DNA from: Ahaetulla prasina
Lineage: Eukaryota; Chordata; Lepidosauria; Squamata; Colubridae
Length of the DNA stretch: 64,000 nt
Assembly (NCBI RefSeq): GCF_028640845.1
Contig: NC_080543.1
Span: 3,645,459 to 3,709,458, forward strand
Direction of reading: 5' to 3'
The notes under the pieces were generated by a model. That model did no database searches. It had not been told where the DNA came from and saw only the letters and a list, made by a program, of their open reading frames with translations. Of this stretch, positions 42,910 to 54,129 are shown one piece after another. The stretch's first letter is position 1. Each line of letters begins with the position of its first letter. The translations under genes and the position numbers were made by a program.

Positions 42910-43800
42910 GGTTCTTGCAGATGTTTCATGACCCAGCTAGGTGGTGATATCAGTGTTAGAAGAGAGTGGGGGAGGGGGAGGACTGTGGGGGTCCTTGGTG
43001 CTCTCTGAGCCTGGTTGTTTTCTTGCAGACGTTTCATAGCCCAACTAGGTAGCATCATCAGTGCTAAAAGGAGGTAGGGTTTGTGGAGGAAGAGGAGAAG
43101 GAGGAGGAATTGAGAGCGCCTTGGTGCTCTCTGAGCTGAGTTGTTTTCTTGCAGGCATTTCGTAACCCAACTAGGTAACATCATCAGTGCTAGAAGGAGG
43201 TAGGGTTTATGGAGGAGGAGAAGGGGAACTAGGACTGTGGGGTCCTTCATGCTCTCTGAGCATGGCGTTTTTCTTGCAGATGTTTCATTACCCAGCTAGG
43301 TAGTATCAGTATTGGGAGGAAAAGGAGGAGAAGGAAAGCTGTCCTTGGTGCCCCCTGAGTTGGGTTGTTTTCTTGCAGAGTTTTCATGACCCAACTAGGT
43401 GATATCATCAGTCCTAAAAGAAAGTGGGGTGTGAGGAGGAGGAGGACGACGACTGTGGGGTCCTTGGTGCCCTCTGAGCTGAGTTGTTTTCTTGGAGTTG
43501 TTTCATGACCCAACTAGGTAACATCATCAGTGCTAGAAGGAGGTAAGTTTGGAGGAGGAGGAGGAGGCCTGTGTGGTCCTTGGTGCTCTCGGAGCTTGGC
43601 AGTTTTCTTGAAGACATTTCGTTATCCAACTAGGTAACATCATCAGTACTAGAAGGGAGTGGGGTTTGTGGAGAGGAGGAGGAGGAGGAGGAATGTGTGG
43701 TCCTTGATGCTCTCTGAGCTTGGTGGTTTTCTTGGAGACATTTCATGACCCCACTAGCTAACATCATCAGTGCTAGAAGAGAGTTGGGTTTGCTCTCTGT
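42910..43800 (-). repeat. Hammerhead-like repeat array, 8 units
   Basis: The antisense core (GTTTCAT or variant, then CCCAACTAGGTAACATCATCAG) recurs near 42923, 43031, 43157, 43282, 43381, 43501, 43616 and 43741, a spacing of about 100-126 bp. Spacers are (GGA)n-rich. On the minus strand the array is preceded by TATATAAACAGAGAGC (about 43795-43810) and AACTCTCTTCTAGCACTGAT. Most units keep CTGATGA and GAAA. The GTTACC-stem partner varies. Confidence 0.8.
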
Positions 43801-44420
43801 TTATATACATAATGGCTTGCCCTGTCGGTGTTGGTGGAAGGATTTTGGTTGGTTCCTTAATTGGGCTGTTGTTTATAATTTGAATACTTAGTCTGAGTTG
43901 GTTGGTTCCTTGGTGGGGGCCTTGTTTACTTCTGGATTGTTGATCTGGTATTAAATTTGGCGTTAATCTCTGCTTACCTGCGTGTTGATTGCTGGTGCGT
44001 AGGCATGTTGGTCTTTCCGTTCCCTTTTCCTCTTTTTGATACTGTTTCTTGTGAATGGGGTGTAGCCGTTGTTTATCCCTATGTGCCCGTCGATGGCCAA
44101 TTTGTCTGAGTGCTTGGAAGGCTCGGTCAAGGATGCTTGGAAGTTTTCACATGAAACTTGGGATAGAGGTTTGGGAAGGGTACTGCATATTCAGATCAAA
44201 GGCACGTTCAGAACTGCCATACCTGTCTACCATCGCAATCGCCAAACCCAACTTTTATTGCTCTCTATATGTGCCATTTTATTGGTCATGACTGTTAATC
44301 ATTAACTTAGAACCATCATGAGATTGCTTGTTATTAATCCCATCCGTGTGTCTTGGGGGTGGCACAGAAGCGGCTGCAAAACTGAAAGAGTTGCCAGCCA
44401 TATACTTTCACTTTTTAATG
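43801..44420. other. Possible body of the hammerhead-repeat element
   Basis: Low in recognised repeats. It sits on the 5' side of the minus-strand array. Minus-strand text is Asn/Gln/Thr-rich but broken by stops, and no domain is recognised. Confidence 0.3.
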
Positions 44421-44484
44421 TATTTATTTATTTATTCATTTATTTATTCATTCATTCATTCATTCATTCATTCATTCATTTATA
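44421..44484 (+). repeat. (TTTA)n/(TTCA)n microsatellite
   Basis: TTTA units grade into about nine TTCA units. Confidence 0.93.
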
Positions 44485-44544
44485 CTCTGTTGTTCCAAGC
44501 AAAATGGGCATACGGCAAGTGATAGGGCCTTTTGCGCTTAACAT

Positions 44545-44815
44545 AGGGTCCTTGAGTGGCTCAGACTGCTAAGAAAGTCTGTTATTAACAGCAGCTGCTT
44601 GCAATTACTGCAGGTTCAAGTCCCACCAGGCCCAAGGTTGGCTCAGCCTTCCATCCTTTATAAGGTAGGTAAAATGAGGACCCAGATTGTTGGGGGCAAT
44701 AAGTTGACTTTGTATAAATATACAAATGGATGAAGACTATTGCTAACATAGTGTAAGCTGCCCTGAGTCTTCGGAGAAGGATGGGATATAAATGCAAATT
44801 TAAAAAAACCAAAAA
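44545..44815 (+). mobile_element. tRNA-derived SINE with LINE-like tail
   Basis: Same family as 8662-8954: GAGTGGCTCAGACTGC, B-box GGTTCAAGTCC, GTAAGCTGCCCTGAGTC tail. This copy has no telomeric insert. Confidence 0.9.
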
Positions 44816-45160
44816 AAAAACAACCATGGGACTTTTTGAACAGCCCTAGCTCAAAAAAAAAAAACCCTCAAAAAACCAAACCTCTGCGAAGATACGAAAC
44901 AATATTGTTTTTATCACCGTCTGCAAATCCAGCCATTGTGTTGGGTGACCTTGATGGTTCTCGAAAAGTGTGACACATTTAAAATCCTGTTTTTGTCAGC
45001 CTGCTGCGGCTTTTTTTTTTTCTTTTTGTCTGTCTCGACTCAACCTATCTTCCAGCTTGGTGGTCTTCTGCTACACAACGTTGTGATTGCAGTGCATCCA
45101 AAATCTCCCCCCCCCCCCGCTCCCGAAAATTCTTTTGAGTTACATTTGCGATGGTTTAGA

Positions 45161-45360
45161 GCAGGGGTATCAAACTTGATTTTATTGAGGGCCACATGTG
45201 TTTGACCTTGGGGCAGGGGAGGGGAGATGGGCGTGGTCGGGGTGGACATGACTAGCTCGATGTCACTCATGGTGGGGGCGCCTATGGGAGCCCGAGCGCT
45301 CTGCCGGCGAAAACGGGGTTCCTGAGCTCCGTTTCTGGCTGCGACGGCCTCCTGCAAGCG
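45161..45360. mobile_element. hAT-like element left end, truncated
   Basis: CAGGGGTATCAAACTTGATT, then GAGGGCCACATGTG. Related to the 47.01-47.33 kb element. Confidence 0.55.
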
Positions 45361-45516
45361 TCTGCCAGAGAAAACTGAGCTCGGGAAGGCTGCACACAGG
45401 CTCAGTCTTCACTGGTAGAGGCACAGGATGGCCCCGCAGGACTTAGGATCATAATTGAGCCTGGAATTGCAGTTGTAAGTTGTGGTGGTTGTTAAAACAA
45501 GTCGTGACGTGAACAT

Positions 45517-45965
45517 GCCTGATTTTATTTATTTATTTATTTGTTTGTTTGTTCACACTTTTATACCGCCCTATCTCCCCAGGGACTCAGGGCGGTTTAC
45601 AGCCATATAAAACACATATATATACAGAATAAAACACCAATTTAAAAAACTTATTACATAAGGCCGAATATTTAAAATAAGAATATAAATAATAAAACCC
45701 CATTAAAATCCGATTTAAAATTTAAAACATTTAAAAATTCTAGTCCAGTCCTGCGCAAATAAATAGATGTGTCTTAAGCTCGCGGCGGAAGGTTCGAAGG
45801 TCAGGAAGTTGGCGAAGTCCTGGGGGAAGCTCGTTCCAGAGGGTGGGGGCCCCCACAGAAAAGGCCCTTCCCCTGGGTGTCGCGAGTCGGCACTGCCTGG
45901 CCGACGGCACCCTGAGGAGTCCCTCTCTGTGAGAGCGCACGGGTCGGTGAGAGGCAATCGGTGGC
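45517..45965 (-). mobile_element. L2-like LINE 3' end
   Basis: (ATTT)n tail at 45525-45555, reversed hairpin CCGCCCTATCTCC / GGGACTCAGGGCGG, then coding remnants (RPVRSHREGLLRVPSARQ, RAFSVGAPTLWNELPPG on the minus strand). Truncated at its junction with a pogo-like fragment. Confidence 0.88.
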
Positions 45966-46049
45966 AGCTTTTCATGGCGGTTGACCCTTTTCATGGCGGT
46001 TGTTAAGTGAATCCATTCGGCCAATGAGCATTTGTTGCCAGAGGGCGAG

Positions 46050-46145
46050 AGGGAGGGAGAGAGAGAGAGAGAGAGAGAGAAAGAGGGAAAGAAAGAGAAA
46101 GAGAAAGAGAGAGACAGATGAGGGATGGATGGGTTAGGGTTAGGC
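46050..46145 (+). repeat. (GA)n/(GAAA)n tract ending in two TTAGGG units
   Basis: Purine tract at 46050-46120. GGGTTAGGGTTAGG at about 46131-46144 is two telomeric units. Confidence 0.8.
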
Positions 46146-46244
46146 AAGCCTTTCCACTGATTTTAAAGTATAAATGAAAATAAATTGATCCACCGCATTC
46201 ATGCTTGCTTTCATTCATTCATTCATTTCATTCATTCAGAAAAA

Positions 46245-46724
46245 TTATGTTGCTGCCTGTTCGCACATGGCGACTCAAGGCAGCTTACAGGACATAAAAG
46301 CGCAATATAAAAGAAGTAAAAATGAAAAAATAAAAATAATAACACCCTTCCCACACACACATACACCTTATTCCTTATTCCCTGGCCCAGAAACCTTTCC
46401 CGCTGCCATCGCACGCCGCCACTTTCTGCAATTTTCTCCAGTTCTGTCAAATACCCTCAATTATCTCTAAAAGAGGTTAGGAAATGGCCTGATACAGCAG
46501 CAGCAGCTGCAGCTCCCATGCCGGGCAAAATACATGCCAGTTACCATCTTCCGAAACTCAAAACGTTGCTCTACCAATTCCCGAGTCAATTTGGGGATGT
46601 GCTCAAGTCACTCTCAAGAGGGTCAAGTCCTATTGCCTGTGGTCGCTTTTTCTCTCTTTGGAAAAACAATTGTAGAGTCTCGGGTGAAAAACGAAAGGGG
46701 TGAGGGTTTGTAGAGCAGGGCAGT
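46245..46724. other. Mostly unclassified
   Basis: 46250-46345 resembles a LINE/SINE 3' tail (GACTCAAGGCAGCTTACAGG). The rest has no recognised feature. Confidence 0.4.
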
Positions 46725-46726
46725 GG

Positions 46727-47330
46727 TGAAATGCTACCGGTTCGCACCGGTTCAGGAGAACCGGTAACAATAAAAACTACTGGTTCAGGTGAACCTGTAG
46801 TTAAAAAAAAAAAAAGCTATCAGTTCCTCCGAACCGGTATTTCTGACGATCAGTTGCTTTCTAGTGAATCTAAATTGTGCGGCACAACTGATTCCCCACC
46901 CCGCCCGCTGTTCTACTTACCTTCCCAAGTCTCCTTTGGCAAGTACTGCGCATGCGCACAGGATGTGTTTGGTGCGCGGCCTGCGAACCGGTAGCAAACT
47001 GGTTCAGATGGAGCAGGGGTGTCAAATTCAATTTCATTGAGGGCCGCATCAGGGCTGTGGTTGACCTGGTGTGGGGCGCGGCCAACCGGATGGGGCGTGG
47101 CCAACTGGGTGGGCGTGGCCAACTGGGTGGGCGTGGCCAACTTGACGCCACTCCCCAAACTGCTGGCGTGTTTCCTCTTTGCGCTGTGTAGACTGGGCGG
47201 AAGCTACAGTGGTCCGATCTTTCCTCTTCGCATGGGGTAGACCAGGACGATCCCGCGGGCTGTATCCGAACACATCGGATCCAACTGGATGCAACCGGCG
47301 GGGCCTTGAGTTTGACCCGTGTTGTAGAGG
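46727..47330. mobile_element. Two adjacent hAT-like elements
   Basis: The first (46727 to about 47005) opens CAGTGGTGAAATGCTACCGG with an inner ACCGGTTC hairpin. The second opens CAGGGGTGTCAAATTCAATT (about 47012) and closes GAGTTTGACCCGTG (about 47322). The second contains a triplicated GGGCGTGGCCAACTGGGT block. Confidence 0.7.
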
Positions 47331-47705
47331 CTTGCTTAGATTTATTTTCATGCTTCGTTTCGTGAAAAGAATAAATTCAGGGGAGGAAGTTTTCTCCTGC
47401 CTAGATGACGGGATTAGTAATAAACCGGAGCCCGTGGTGGCGTTTCCAAGATGCCGAATTGTTTTTCCCGGCACGTAAAACTAGCGGAGGGCAGCCAAGC
47501 CTCCGTCTCAACCTTCATTCCCCCCCTCCCGCCCCCCCAAGCAATTCTGTGGTTATTGCCCCTTGCCTCCCCCAGGGAGCGGCCTTGGGTTCGAGGTTCT
47601 TATTATAACAGAATGCAATATCTTTCTACGCTTTTGTGAGCATTTCAGACGATAGCAAAAATTGCTGGCGAGGAATTTCTTGCAAAGGGAATTCTGTTTT
47701 TTTTA

Positions 47706-47750
<45 letters not shown>

Positions 47751-47820
47751 TTCTTTCGGGAGATCTTTTGCTAATGGCAGTTTGTTCTAATCCTTCGCCG
47801 CGGATGCGGCTTGCATGCAA
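47330..47820. other. Mostly unique, with (TTA)n at 47705-47750
   Basis: No exon or family repeat recognised outside the trinucleotide tract. Confidence 0.45.
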
Positions 47821-47823
47821 GTA

Positions 47824-48159
47824 CGGGCAGTCCTCGACTTACGGCCACCACTGTAACCAGGATTTCCGTTGTTAAGCAAGGCGGGTGTTAAGTAAATCCT
47901 GCCCAATTTTACAGCCTTTTTGTTTTTGCCACCGTTGCTAAGTGAATCGTGAGGTCGTTGTCAGAGCCCGGCTTCCCCCGTCGACTTGGCTTGGCTGGGA
48001 AGGTCAGAAACGTTGTCCGTGGGGATGCTGCGGCAGTCGTAAGTGCGAGGACTGGTTGTAAGTAACTTTTTTCAGTGCCGTCGTAGCTTTAATCAGAATA
48101 ACAAATTAACAGAGTGTGAACGGTCACTAAACGAATGGTTACAAGTCGAGGATTTCCTG
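47824..48159 (+). mobile_element. pogo-like palindromic MITE
   Basis: GGGCAGTCCTCGACTTACGG to CAAGTCGAGGATTTCCTG, with TA on both sides. Confidence 0.85.
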
Positions 48160-48469
48160 TAGTGTGTCTGGGTGTGTATTCCATGTTTGTCAACCTGCTA
48201 TTTAAAGGCTTACTAAACATCACTATCTTATAAAATAGTGTTGCGCAATAGAATATGATCTCTCTGCATACAAGTACCGGTCGTTCTTGACCTACGACTG
48301 TAATTGAGCCTGGTAATTGTGCTGGTCATTAAGTGGGTCACCACATGACTGTGCCTGTTGTTTACTGTTAGTTTGTTTGTCTGCTACTTCCTTGATCGGG
48401 GTATTGTTTATTTCTTGCTTGTTAGTCTAGTAATAGTCTTGGTACCAAAGAAAACAGCATTCCCTTCTA

Positions 48470-49128
48470 GCATTGATGATGTTACCTAGTTCCTCCTCCT
48501 CCTCCTCTACACATCCCATCTCCTTCTGGCACTGATAATACTACCTATCTGGGTCATGAAATGTCCCGAAGAAAACCACCAAGCTCAGAGATCAGCAAAG
48601 ACCCCACAGTCATTCTCCTCCTCCTCTTCCTCTTCCTCCTCCCACTCGTCCTCCTCCTGCACCTCCTTCTCCTCCTCCTCCTCCTCCTCCTCCTCTTCCA
48701 CAAACCCCACCTCCTTCTAACACTGATGATATTACCTAGCTGGGCCATGAAATATCTTCAAGAAAACTGCCAAGCTCAGAGAGCACCAAGACCGCACATT
48801 CGTTCTCTTCCTCCTCCCCCTCCTCCTCCTCTTCCACAAACTCCACCTCCTTCTAACACTGATGATGTTACCTAGCTGGGCCATGAAATGTTTGCAAGAA
48901 AACCGCCAAGCTCAGAGAGCACCAAGACCCCACATTCGTTCTCTTCCTCCTCCTCCTCCTCCTCCTCCTCCTCCTCCTCCTCCTCCTCCTCCTCCTCCTC
49001 CTCCTCCTCTTCCACAAACCCCACCTCCTTCTAACACTGATGATGTTACCTAGCTGGGCCATGAAACGTCTGCAAGAAAACCGCCAAGCTCAGAGAGCAC
49101 CAAGGACCCTACAGTCATCCTCCTCATT
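48470..49128 (+). repeat. Hammerhead-like repeat array, sense part
   Basis: Core units begin near 48475, 48533, 48723, 48859 and 49037. The last reads CTGATGA (49037-49043), GTTACC, then GAAACGTCTGCAAGAA. (CTC)n spacers expand, up to about 60 bp at 48943-49008. Neighbouring units share long identical stretches, implying recent unequal exchange. Confidence 0.8.
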
Positions 49129-49640
49129 ACCCAAGTAGGTAACATTATCAGTGCTAGGAGGGAGTGGGATTTGCAGAGTGGAGGAAGAGGAAGAGAAAGA
49201 GGAGGAGGACCAGGACTGTGGGGTCCTTGGTTTTTGTTTTTTTGTTTTTAATTTGCATTTATATCCCGCCCTTCTCCGAAGACTCAGGGCGGCTTACACT
49301 GTGTTAAGCAATAGTCTTCATCCACTTGCATATTATATACAAAGTCAACTTATTGCCCCCCAACAATCTGGGTCCTCATTTTACCTACCTTATAAAGGAT
49401 GGAAGGCTGAGTCAACCTTGGGCCTGGTGAGACTCGAGCCTGCAGTAATTGTAATTGCAGGCAGCTGTGTGTTAATAACAGGCTTCTTACAGCCTGAGCC
49501 ACACTGCGGCCCCTTGGTGCTCTTTGAGCTGGATTGTTTTCTTGCAGACGTTTCATTACCCAACTAGGTAACATCATCAATTCTAGAAGGGAGAGGGGTT
49601 TGCAGGGAGGAAGAGGAGGAGTGTTCTCTGTTTATATAGG
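49129..49640 (-). repeat. Hammerhead-like repeat, inverted part, with SINE (49231-49513)
   Basis: Orientation flips at CATTACCCAAGTAGGTAAC (49129). A second antisense core is at 49552-49583 with a complete stem (GTTACC/GGTAAT on the minus strand), preceded on that strand by TATATAAACAGAGAAC. An antisense SINE of the 8.66-kb family is inserted between the two. Confidence 0.78.
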
Positions 49641-49654
49641 GACCACCTATATGA

Positions 49655-50240
49655 ATGAATGAATGAATAGAATTTTATTGGCCAAGTGTGATTGGACACA
49701 CAAGGAATTTGTCTTGGTGCATATGCTCTCAGTGTACATAAAAGAAAAGATACGTTCATCAAGGTACAACATTTACAACACAATTGATGGTCAATATATC
49801 AATATAAATCATAAGGATTGCCAGCAACAAAGTTACAGTCATACAGTCATAAGTGGAAAGAGATGGGTGAGGGGAACTATGAAACGATTAATAGTAGTGC
49901 AGATTCAGTAAATAGTTTGACAGTGTTGAGGGAATTATTTGTTTAGCAGAGTGATGGCCTTCGGAAAAAAACTGTTCTTGTGTCTAGTTGTTCTGGTGTG
50001 CAGTGCTCTATAGCGTCGTTTTGAGGGTAGGAGTTGAAACAGTTCATGTCCTGGATGCGAGGGGTCTGTAAATATTTTCACGGCCCTCTTCTTGATTCGT
50101 GCAGTATACAGGTCCTCAATGGAAGGCAGGTTGGTAGCAATTTTTTTTTCTGCAGTTCTAATTATCCTCTGAAGTCTGTGTTTTTCTTGTTGGGTTGCAG
50201 AACCGAACCAGACAGTTATAGAGGTGCAAATGACACCAAG
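49655..50240 (-). pseudogene. L2/CR1-group LINE RT C-terminus and 3' UTR
   Basis: The minus-strand frame (50276-49935) encodes ICTSITVWFGSATQQEKHRL, then RIIRTAEKKI, PSIEDLYTARIKKRAVKI and LFQLLPSKRRYRALHTRT, a LINE RT C-terminal block. The 3' UTR ends at the GGCCAAGTGTG sequence, with an (AATG)n tail at 49652-49668. 5'-truncated. Confidence 0.85.
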
Positions 50241-50284
50241 AACCACCACAAGAAACAACCAAGGACACTCCCGCAAGGAGCACC

Positions 50285-50420
50285 ACTAATATATAAACAG
50301 AGCACAAGCCCCACTCCCTTCTAGCACGGATGATGTTACCTAGTTTGGTAATAAAACATCTGCAAGAAAATAATCCATCTCAGAGAGTAACAAGGATCCC
50401 TTCTCCTCCTCCTCTTCCTC
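50285..50420 (+). repeat. Hammerhead-like repeat, single unit with TATA-like leader
   Basis: TATATAAACAGAGCAC (about 50289), then CCACTCCCTTCTAGCACGG, GATGATGTTACC, TTTGGTAATAAAACATC. The stem GTTACC/GGTAAT is perfect, but CTGATGA is CGGATGA and GAAAC is AAAAC. Confidence 0.7.
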
Positions 50421-50696
50421 CTCCTCCACAAACCCCTCCCCTCCTTCAGCCTTGAACCTTACTCGGTCTTCCTTATATAACACTCCTTTGCATAACAGGA
50501 CGTGAATCAACCCGGCTGGAACGTTTCCTGCGTGGAAGTTGGTTGCATTTGCTCATTGGTAACTCAGCTTGTGAAAACTTGGCATGCGCCCGACTCAGGG
50601 CGACCTTTGAAACCTGGAACCGGATAGAAAAGCAAGCAGTTGGCACGCCTTTGCCACGACCCATAAAACGGTTGCAGCAGGCAGCTCTCAAAACTA

Positions 50697-51128
50697 CAGG
50701 TAGTCCTCGACTTACGGCCGCAGTTTGAGCCTAAAATACCTTTGCTGAGCAGGACAACTGTTAACTGTTAAAGTTTTTAAGAAGGGGGAGGTGGGGCTTT
50801 GTTAAGTGAGCTTTGCCTCATTTTACGGCCTTTCTCGCCACAGTGCTGAAGTCAATCCCTGCACTGTTAAGCGAGTAAGACGGTCCTTAAGTGAATCTGG
50901 CTTCCCCTTTCTCTTTGCTTGTCAGAAGGTCGCAAAAGGGGATCACGCGACCCCCCCCGGACGCTACCACCGTCATAAATGTGAGTCAGTCGCCAAGCGT
51001 CTGAATTTTGACCATGGGGATGCTGCAATGGTCATAAGTGTGAGAAACGGTCACAAGTCACTTTTTCCAGTCCCGTTGTAACTTCAAACGGTCACTAAAT
51101 AAACAGGTTGTAAGTCAAGGACTGCCTG
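50697..51128 (+). mobile_element. pogo-like palindromic MITE, complete
   Basis: CAGGTAGTCCTCGACTTACG to CAAGGACTGCCTG, with TA on both sides. An internal insertion near 50770 adds about 40 bp. Confidence 0.92.
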
Positions 51129-51163
51129 TAATAGGCAAAAAATGTGTTGAAGAAACTTTTGTA

Positions 51164-51551
51164 CAGTTGGTCCTTGACTTACAACCACAATGGAGCCCAC
51201 AATTTCTGTCGTTAAGTGACACATTTGTTAAGTGACTTTTGCCCCATTTTATGACCTTCCTTGCCACTGTTCTTAAGCGAATCGCAAGCAGTTAATAAAT
51301 TTTTAACACGGTTGTTAAGCAAACCTGGCTTCCCCTTTGACTTTGCATGGCAGAAGGTCGCAAAATGACCCCGGGAAACTGCGACCGTCATCAATACGAG
51401 TCACTTCCCAAGTGTCTGGATTTTGATCACGTGACCCTGGGGATGCTGCACTGGTTGTAAGCGTGACAAACGGTCACAAGTCGCATTTTTCAGTGCCGTT
51501 GCAACTTTGAACGGTCACTAAACGAACTGTTGTAAGTCGAGGACTTACCTG
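51164..51551 (+). mobile_element. pogo-like palindromic MITE, complete
   Basis: CAGTTGGTCCTTGACTTAC to GTCGAGGACTTACCTG, with TA on both sides. Confidence 0.92.
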
Positions 51552-51662
51552 TATTGCAAAACACAGCGGGATGGGCCTCTTCTGGACACCAGTGAGCCGC
51601 TGCTTTGAGGAGCCTGGAAAAAAATCAGCCTCCCCACAAACGGCTGTGTTTTCTTGGTTATA

Positions 51663-52056
51663 CAGGTAGTTCTCGACTTACAACATTTCGCTTAGTGACT
51701 GAAGTTACAACCGCACTGAAAAAAAAAAGTGACTTAGGACCATTTTTTCACGTTTATGACCTTGTGCAGCATCTCCCCAGGGTCATGCGATTTACATTCG
51801 GATGCTCGACAACTGACTCACATTTATGACGGTCTCGGCCTCCCCGGGTCACGTGATCCCCTTTCTGTGACCTCGTGACAAGCAAAGTCAACGGGGGGGG
51901 GGAGCCAGGTTCACTTCACAACGGGGTGACTGACTCGACAACTGCGGTGTTTCGCTTGACGAACGTGGCAAAGAAAACCGTCAAATGGGGCAAAACTCAC
52001 TGAGCAGCTTTCTCACTTAGCAACATAAATTGTCGTCGTAAATTGAGGATTACCTG
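51663..52056 (-). mobile_element. pogo-like palindromic MITE, complete
   Basis: TA then CAGGTAGTTCTCGACTTAC to AATTGAGGATTACCTG. Its right part is included in the downstream tandem duplication. Confidence 0.9.
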
Positions 52057-53000
52057 TGCTTCATTTTTTATTTATTTATTTTATTTATTTATTTATTTTG
52101 TCACAACAATATATGTAACTATCATACAGAAAGGTTATATAGTATATAAAGGTCTATATGTAGGTATCATACAAAAAGATTATATAGTAAATAAACACAT
52201 ATATGGGTAAATATAAGGAGGTATAAGCATATATATAGGAAGAAGAAAAGAAAAACAATAGGACAGGAACGGTAGGCACGTTTGTGCGCTTATGCACGCC
52301 CCTTATGGTCCTCTTAGGAATGGGGTGAGGTCAATAATAGAAAGTTTTTGGATAAAACTTTTAGGATTATGGGAAGAGACCACAGAGTCAGGTAAAGTAT
52401 TCCAAGCACTGATGATTCTGTTGCAGAAGTCATATTTTCTGCAATCTAGATTAAAGCGGTTGACATTAAGTTTAAATCTATTGGTTGCTCTAGTATTATT
52501 GCAATTAAAGCTGAAGTAGTCTTTAACAGGAAGGACATTACAATAGATGATTCTATGAGTTAAGCTTAGGTCTTGTCGAAGGCGACGGAGTTCCAAGTTT
52601 TCCAAGCCCAGGATTTCAAGTCTGGTGGGATAAGGTATTTTGTTGTTTTCAGAGGAATGGAGAACTCTTCTTGTAAAATATTTCTGGACACGTTCGATTG
52701 TATTGATGTCAGAGATGTGGTGAGGGTTCCAGACAGGCGAGCTGTATTCTAGAATTGGTCTAGCAAATGTTTTATATGCTCTGGTTAGTAGTGTGGTGTT
52801 TTTGGAAAAGAAGCTACGCAAGATTAGGTTTACAACTCTTAGAGCCTTTTTGCTATGTAGTTGCAGTGGGCTTTGGCACTGAGATCATTTGACATGAAAA
52901 CTACAAGGTCTTTAACGGATGGGGTCATCTGTGATTTTCCCGGATCGTGTGTCCTGTGCACCTAGGAAATATGTGTCAAAATTCCCTCCTCAATTCCCAA
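51923..53000. repeat. 1.08-kb tandem duplication, copy 1
   Basis: Same sequence as 53001-54082 at an offset of 1,078 bp. It contains the right end of a pogo MITE and a third LINE lineage. By eye I count about six substitutions plus single-base homopolymer losses near its 3' end. Confidence 0.93.
52058..52985 (-). pseudogene. Third LINE lineage RT fragment (copy 1)
   Basis: The minus frame 52821-52303 encodes RPILEYSSPVWNPHHIS, IERVQKYFTRRV and FCNRIISAWNTLPDSVV, ending PFLRGP. It is a CR1/L3-like or related jockey-group RT C-terminus, distinct from the other two LINEs. A one-base deletion in a T run (about 52843) breaks the frame that stays open in copy 2. The A/T-rich tail is at 52062-52100. 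Confidence 0.85.
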
Positions 53001-54082
53001 CGGGTGACTGACTCGACAACTGCGGTGTTTCGCTTGACGAACGTGGCAAAGAAAACCGTCAAATGGGGCAGAACTCACTGAGCAGCTTTCTCACTTAGCC
53101 ACATAAATTGTCGTCGTAAATTGAGGATTACCTGTGCTTCATTTTTTATTTATTTATTTTATTTATTTATTTATTTTGTCACAACAATATATGTAACTAT
53201 CATACAGAAAGGTTATATAGTATATAAAGGTCTATATGTAGGTATCATACAAAAAGATTATATAGTAAATAAACACATATATGGGTAAATATAAGGAGGT
53301 ATAAGCATATATATAGGAAGAAGAAAAGAAAAACAATAGGACAGGAACGGTAGGCACGTTTGTGCGCTTATGCACGCCCCTTATGGTCCTCTTAGGAATG
53401 GGGTGAGGTCAATAATAGAAAGTTTTTGGATAAAACTTTTAGGATTATGGGAAGAGACCACAGAGTCAGGTAAAGTATTCCAAGCACTGATGATTCTGTT
53501 GCAGAAGTCATATTTTCTGCAATCTAGATTAAAGCGGTTGACATTAAGTTTAAATCTATTGGTTGCTCTAGTATTATTGCAATTAAAGCTGAAGTAGTCT
53601 TTAACAGGAAGGACATTACAATAGATGATTCTATGAGTTAAACTTAGGTCTTGTCGAAGGCGACGGAGTTCCAAGTTTTCCAAGCCCAGGATTTCAAGTC
53701 TGGTGGGATAAGGTATTTTGTTGTTTTCAGAGGCATGGAGAACTCTTCTTGTAAAATATTTCTGGACACGTTCAATTGTATTGATGTCAGAGATGTGGTG
53801 AGGGTTCCAGACAGGCGAGCTGTATTCTAGAATTGGTCTAGCAAATGTTTTATAAGCTCTGGTTAGTAGTGTGGTGTTTTTGGAAAAGAAGCTACGCAAG
53901 ATTAGGTTTACAACTCTTAGAGCCTTTTTTGCTATGTAGTTGCAGTGGGCTTTGGCACTGAGATCATTTGACATGAAAACTACAAGGTCTTTAACGGGAT
54001 GGGGGTCATCTGTGATTTTCCCGGATCGTGTGTCCTGTGCACCTAGGAAATATGTGTCAAAATTCCCCTCCTCAATTCCCAA
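53001..54082. repeat. 1.08-kb tandem duplication, copy 2
   Basis: See copy 1. The junction is CAATTCCCAA/CGGGTGACTG at 53000/53001. Confidence 0.93.
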
Positions 54083-54118
54083 GTCCCAGTTTTGACCTTG
54101 AAGGAATATATTACCCAA
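53136..54118 (-). pseudogene. Third LINE lineage RT fragment (copy 2, open 245 codons)
   Basis: The minus frame 54118-53381 extends further 5' than copy 1 (DPHPVKDLVVFMSNDLSA, IAKKALRVVNLILRSF). This is the RT palm-to-thumb region after the catalytic motif, which is itself absent. Confidence 0.87.
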
Positions 54119-54129
54119 GTCATGTTAAG

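Noticed and set aside
42762..43513. Minus-strand frames with repeated MLPSWVMKRLQENN
   Set aside because: The recurring peptide is the translated hammerhead-like core (GATGTTACC...GTCATGAAACG), not a protein family.
46131..46144. Second interstitial telomeric site (two TTAGGG units)
   Set aside because: Only two units, next to a purine microsatellite. Expected by chance.
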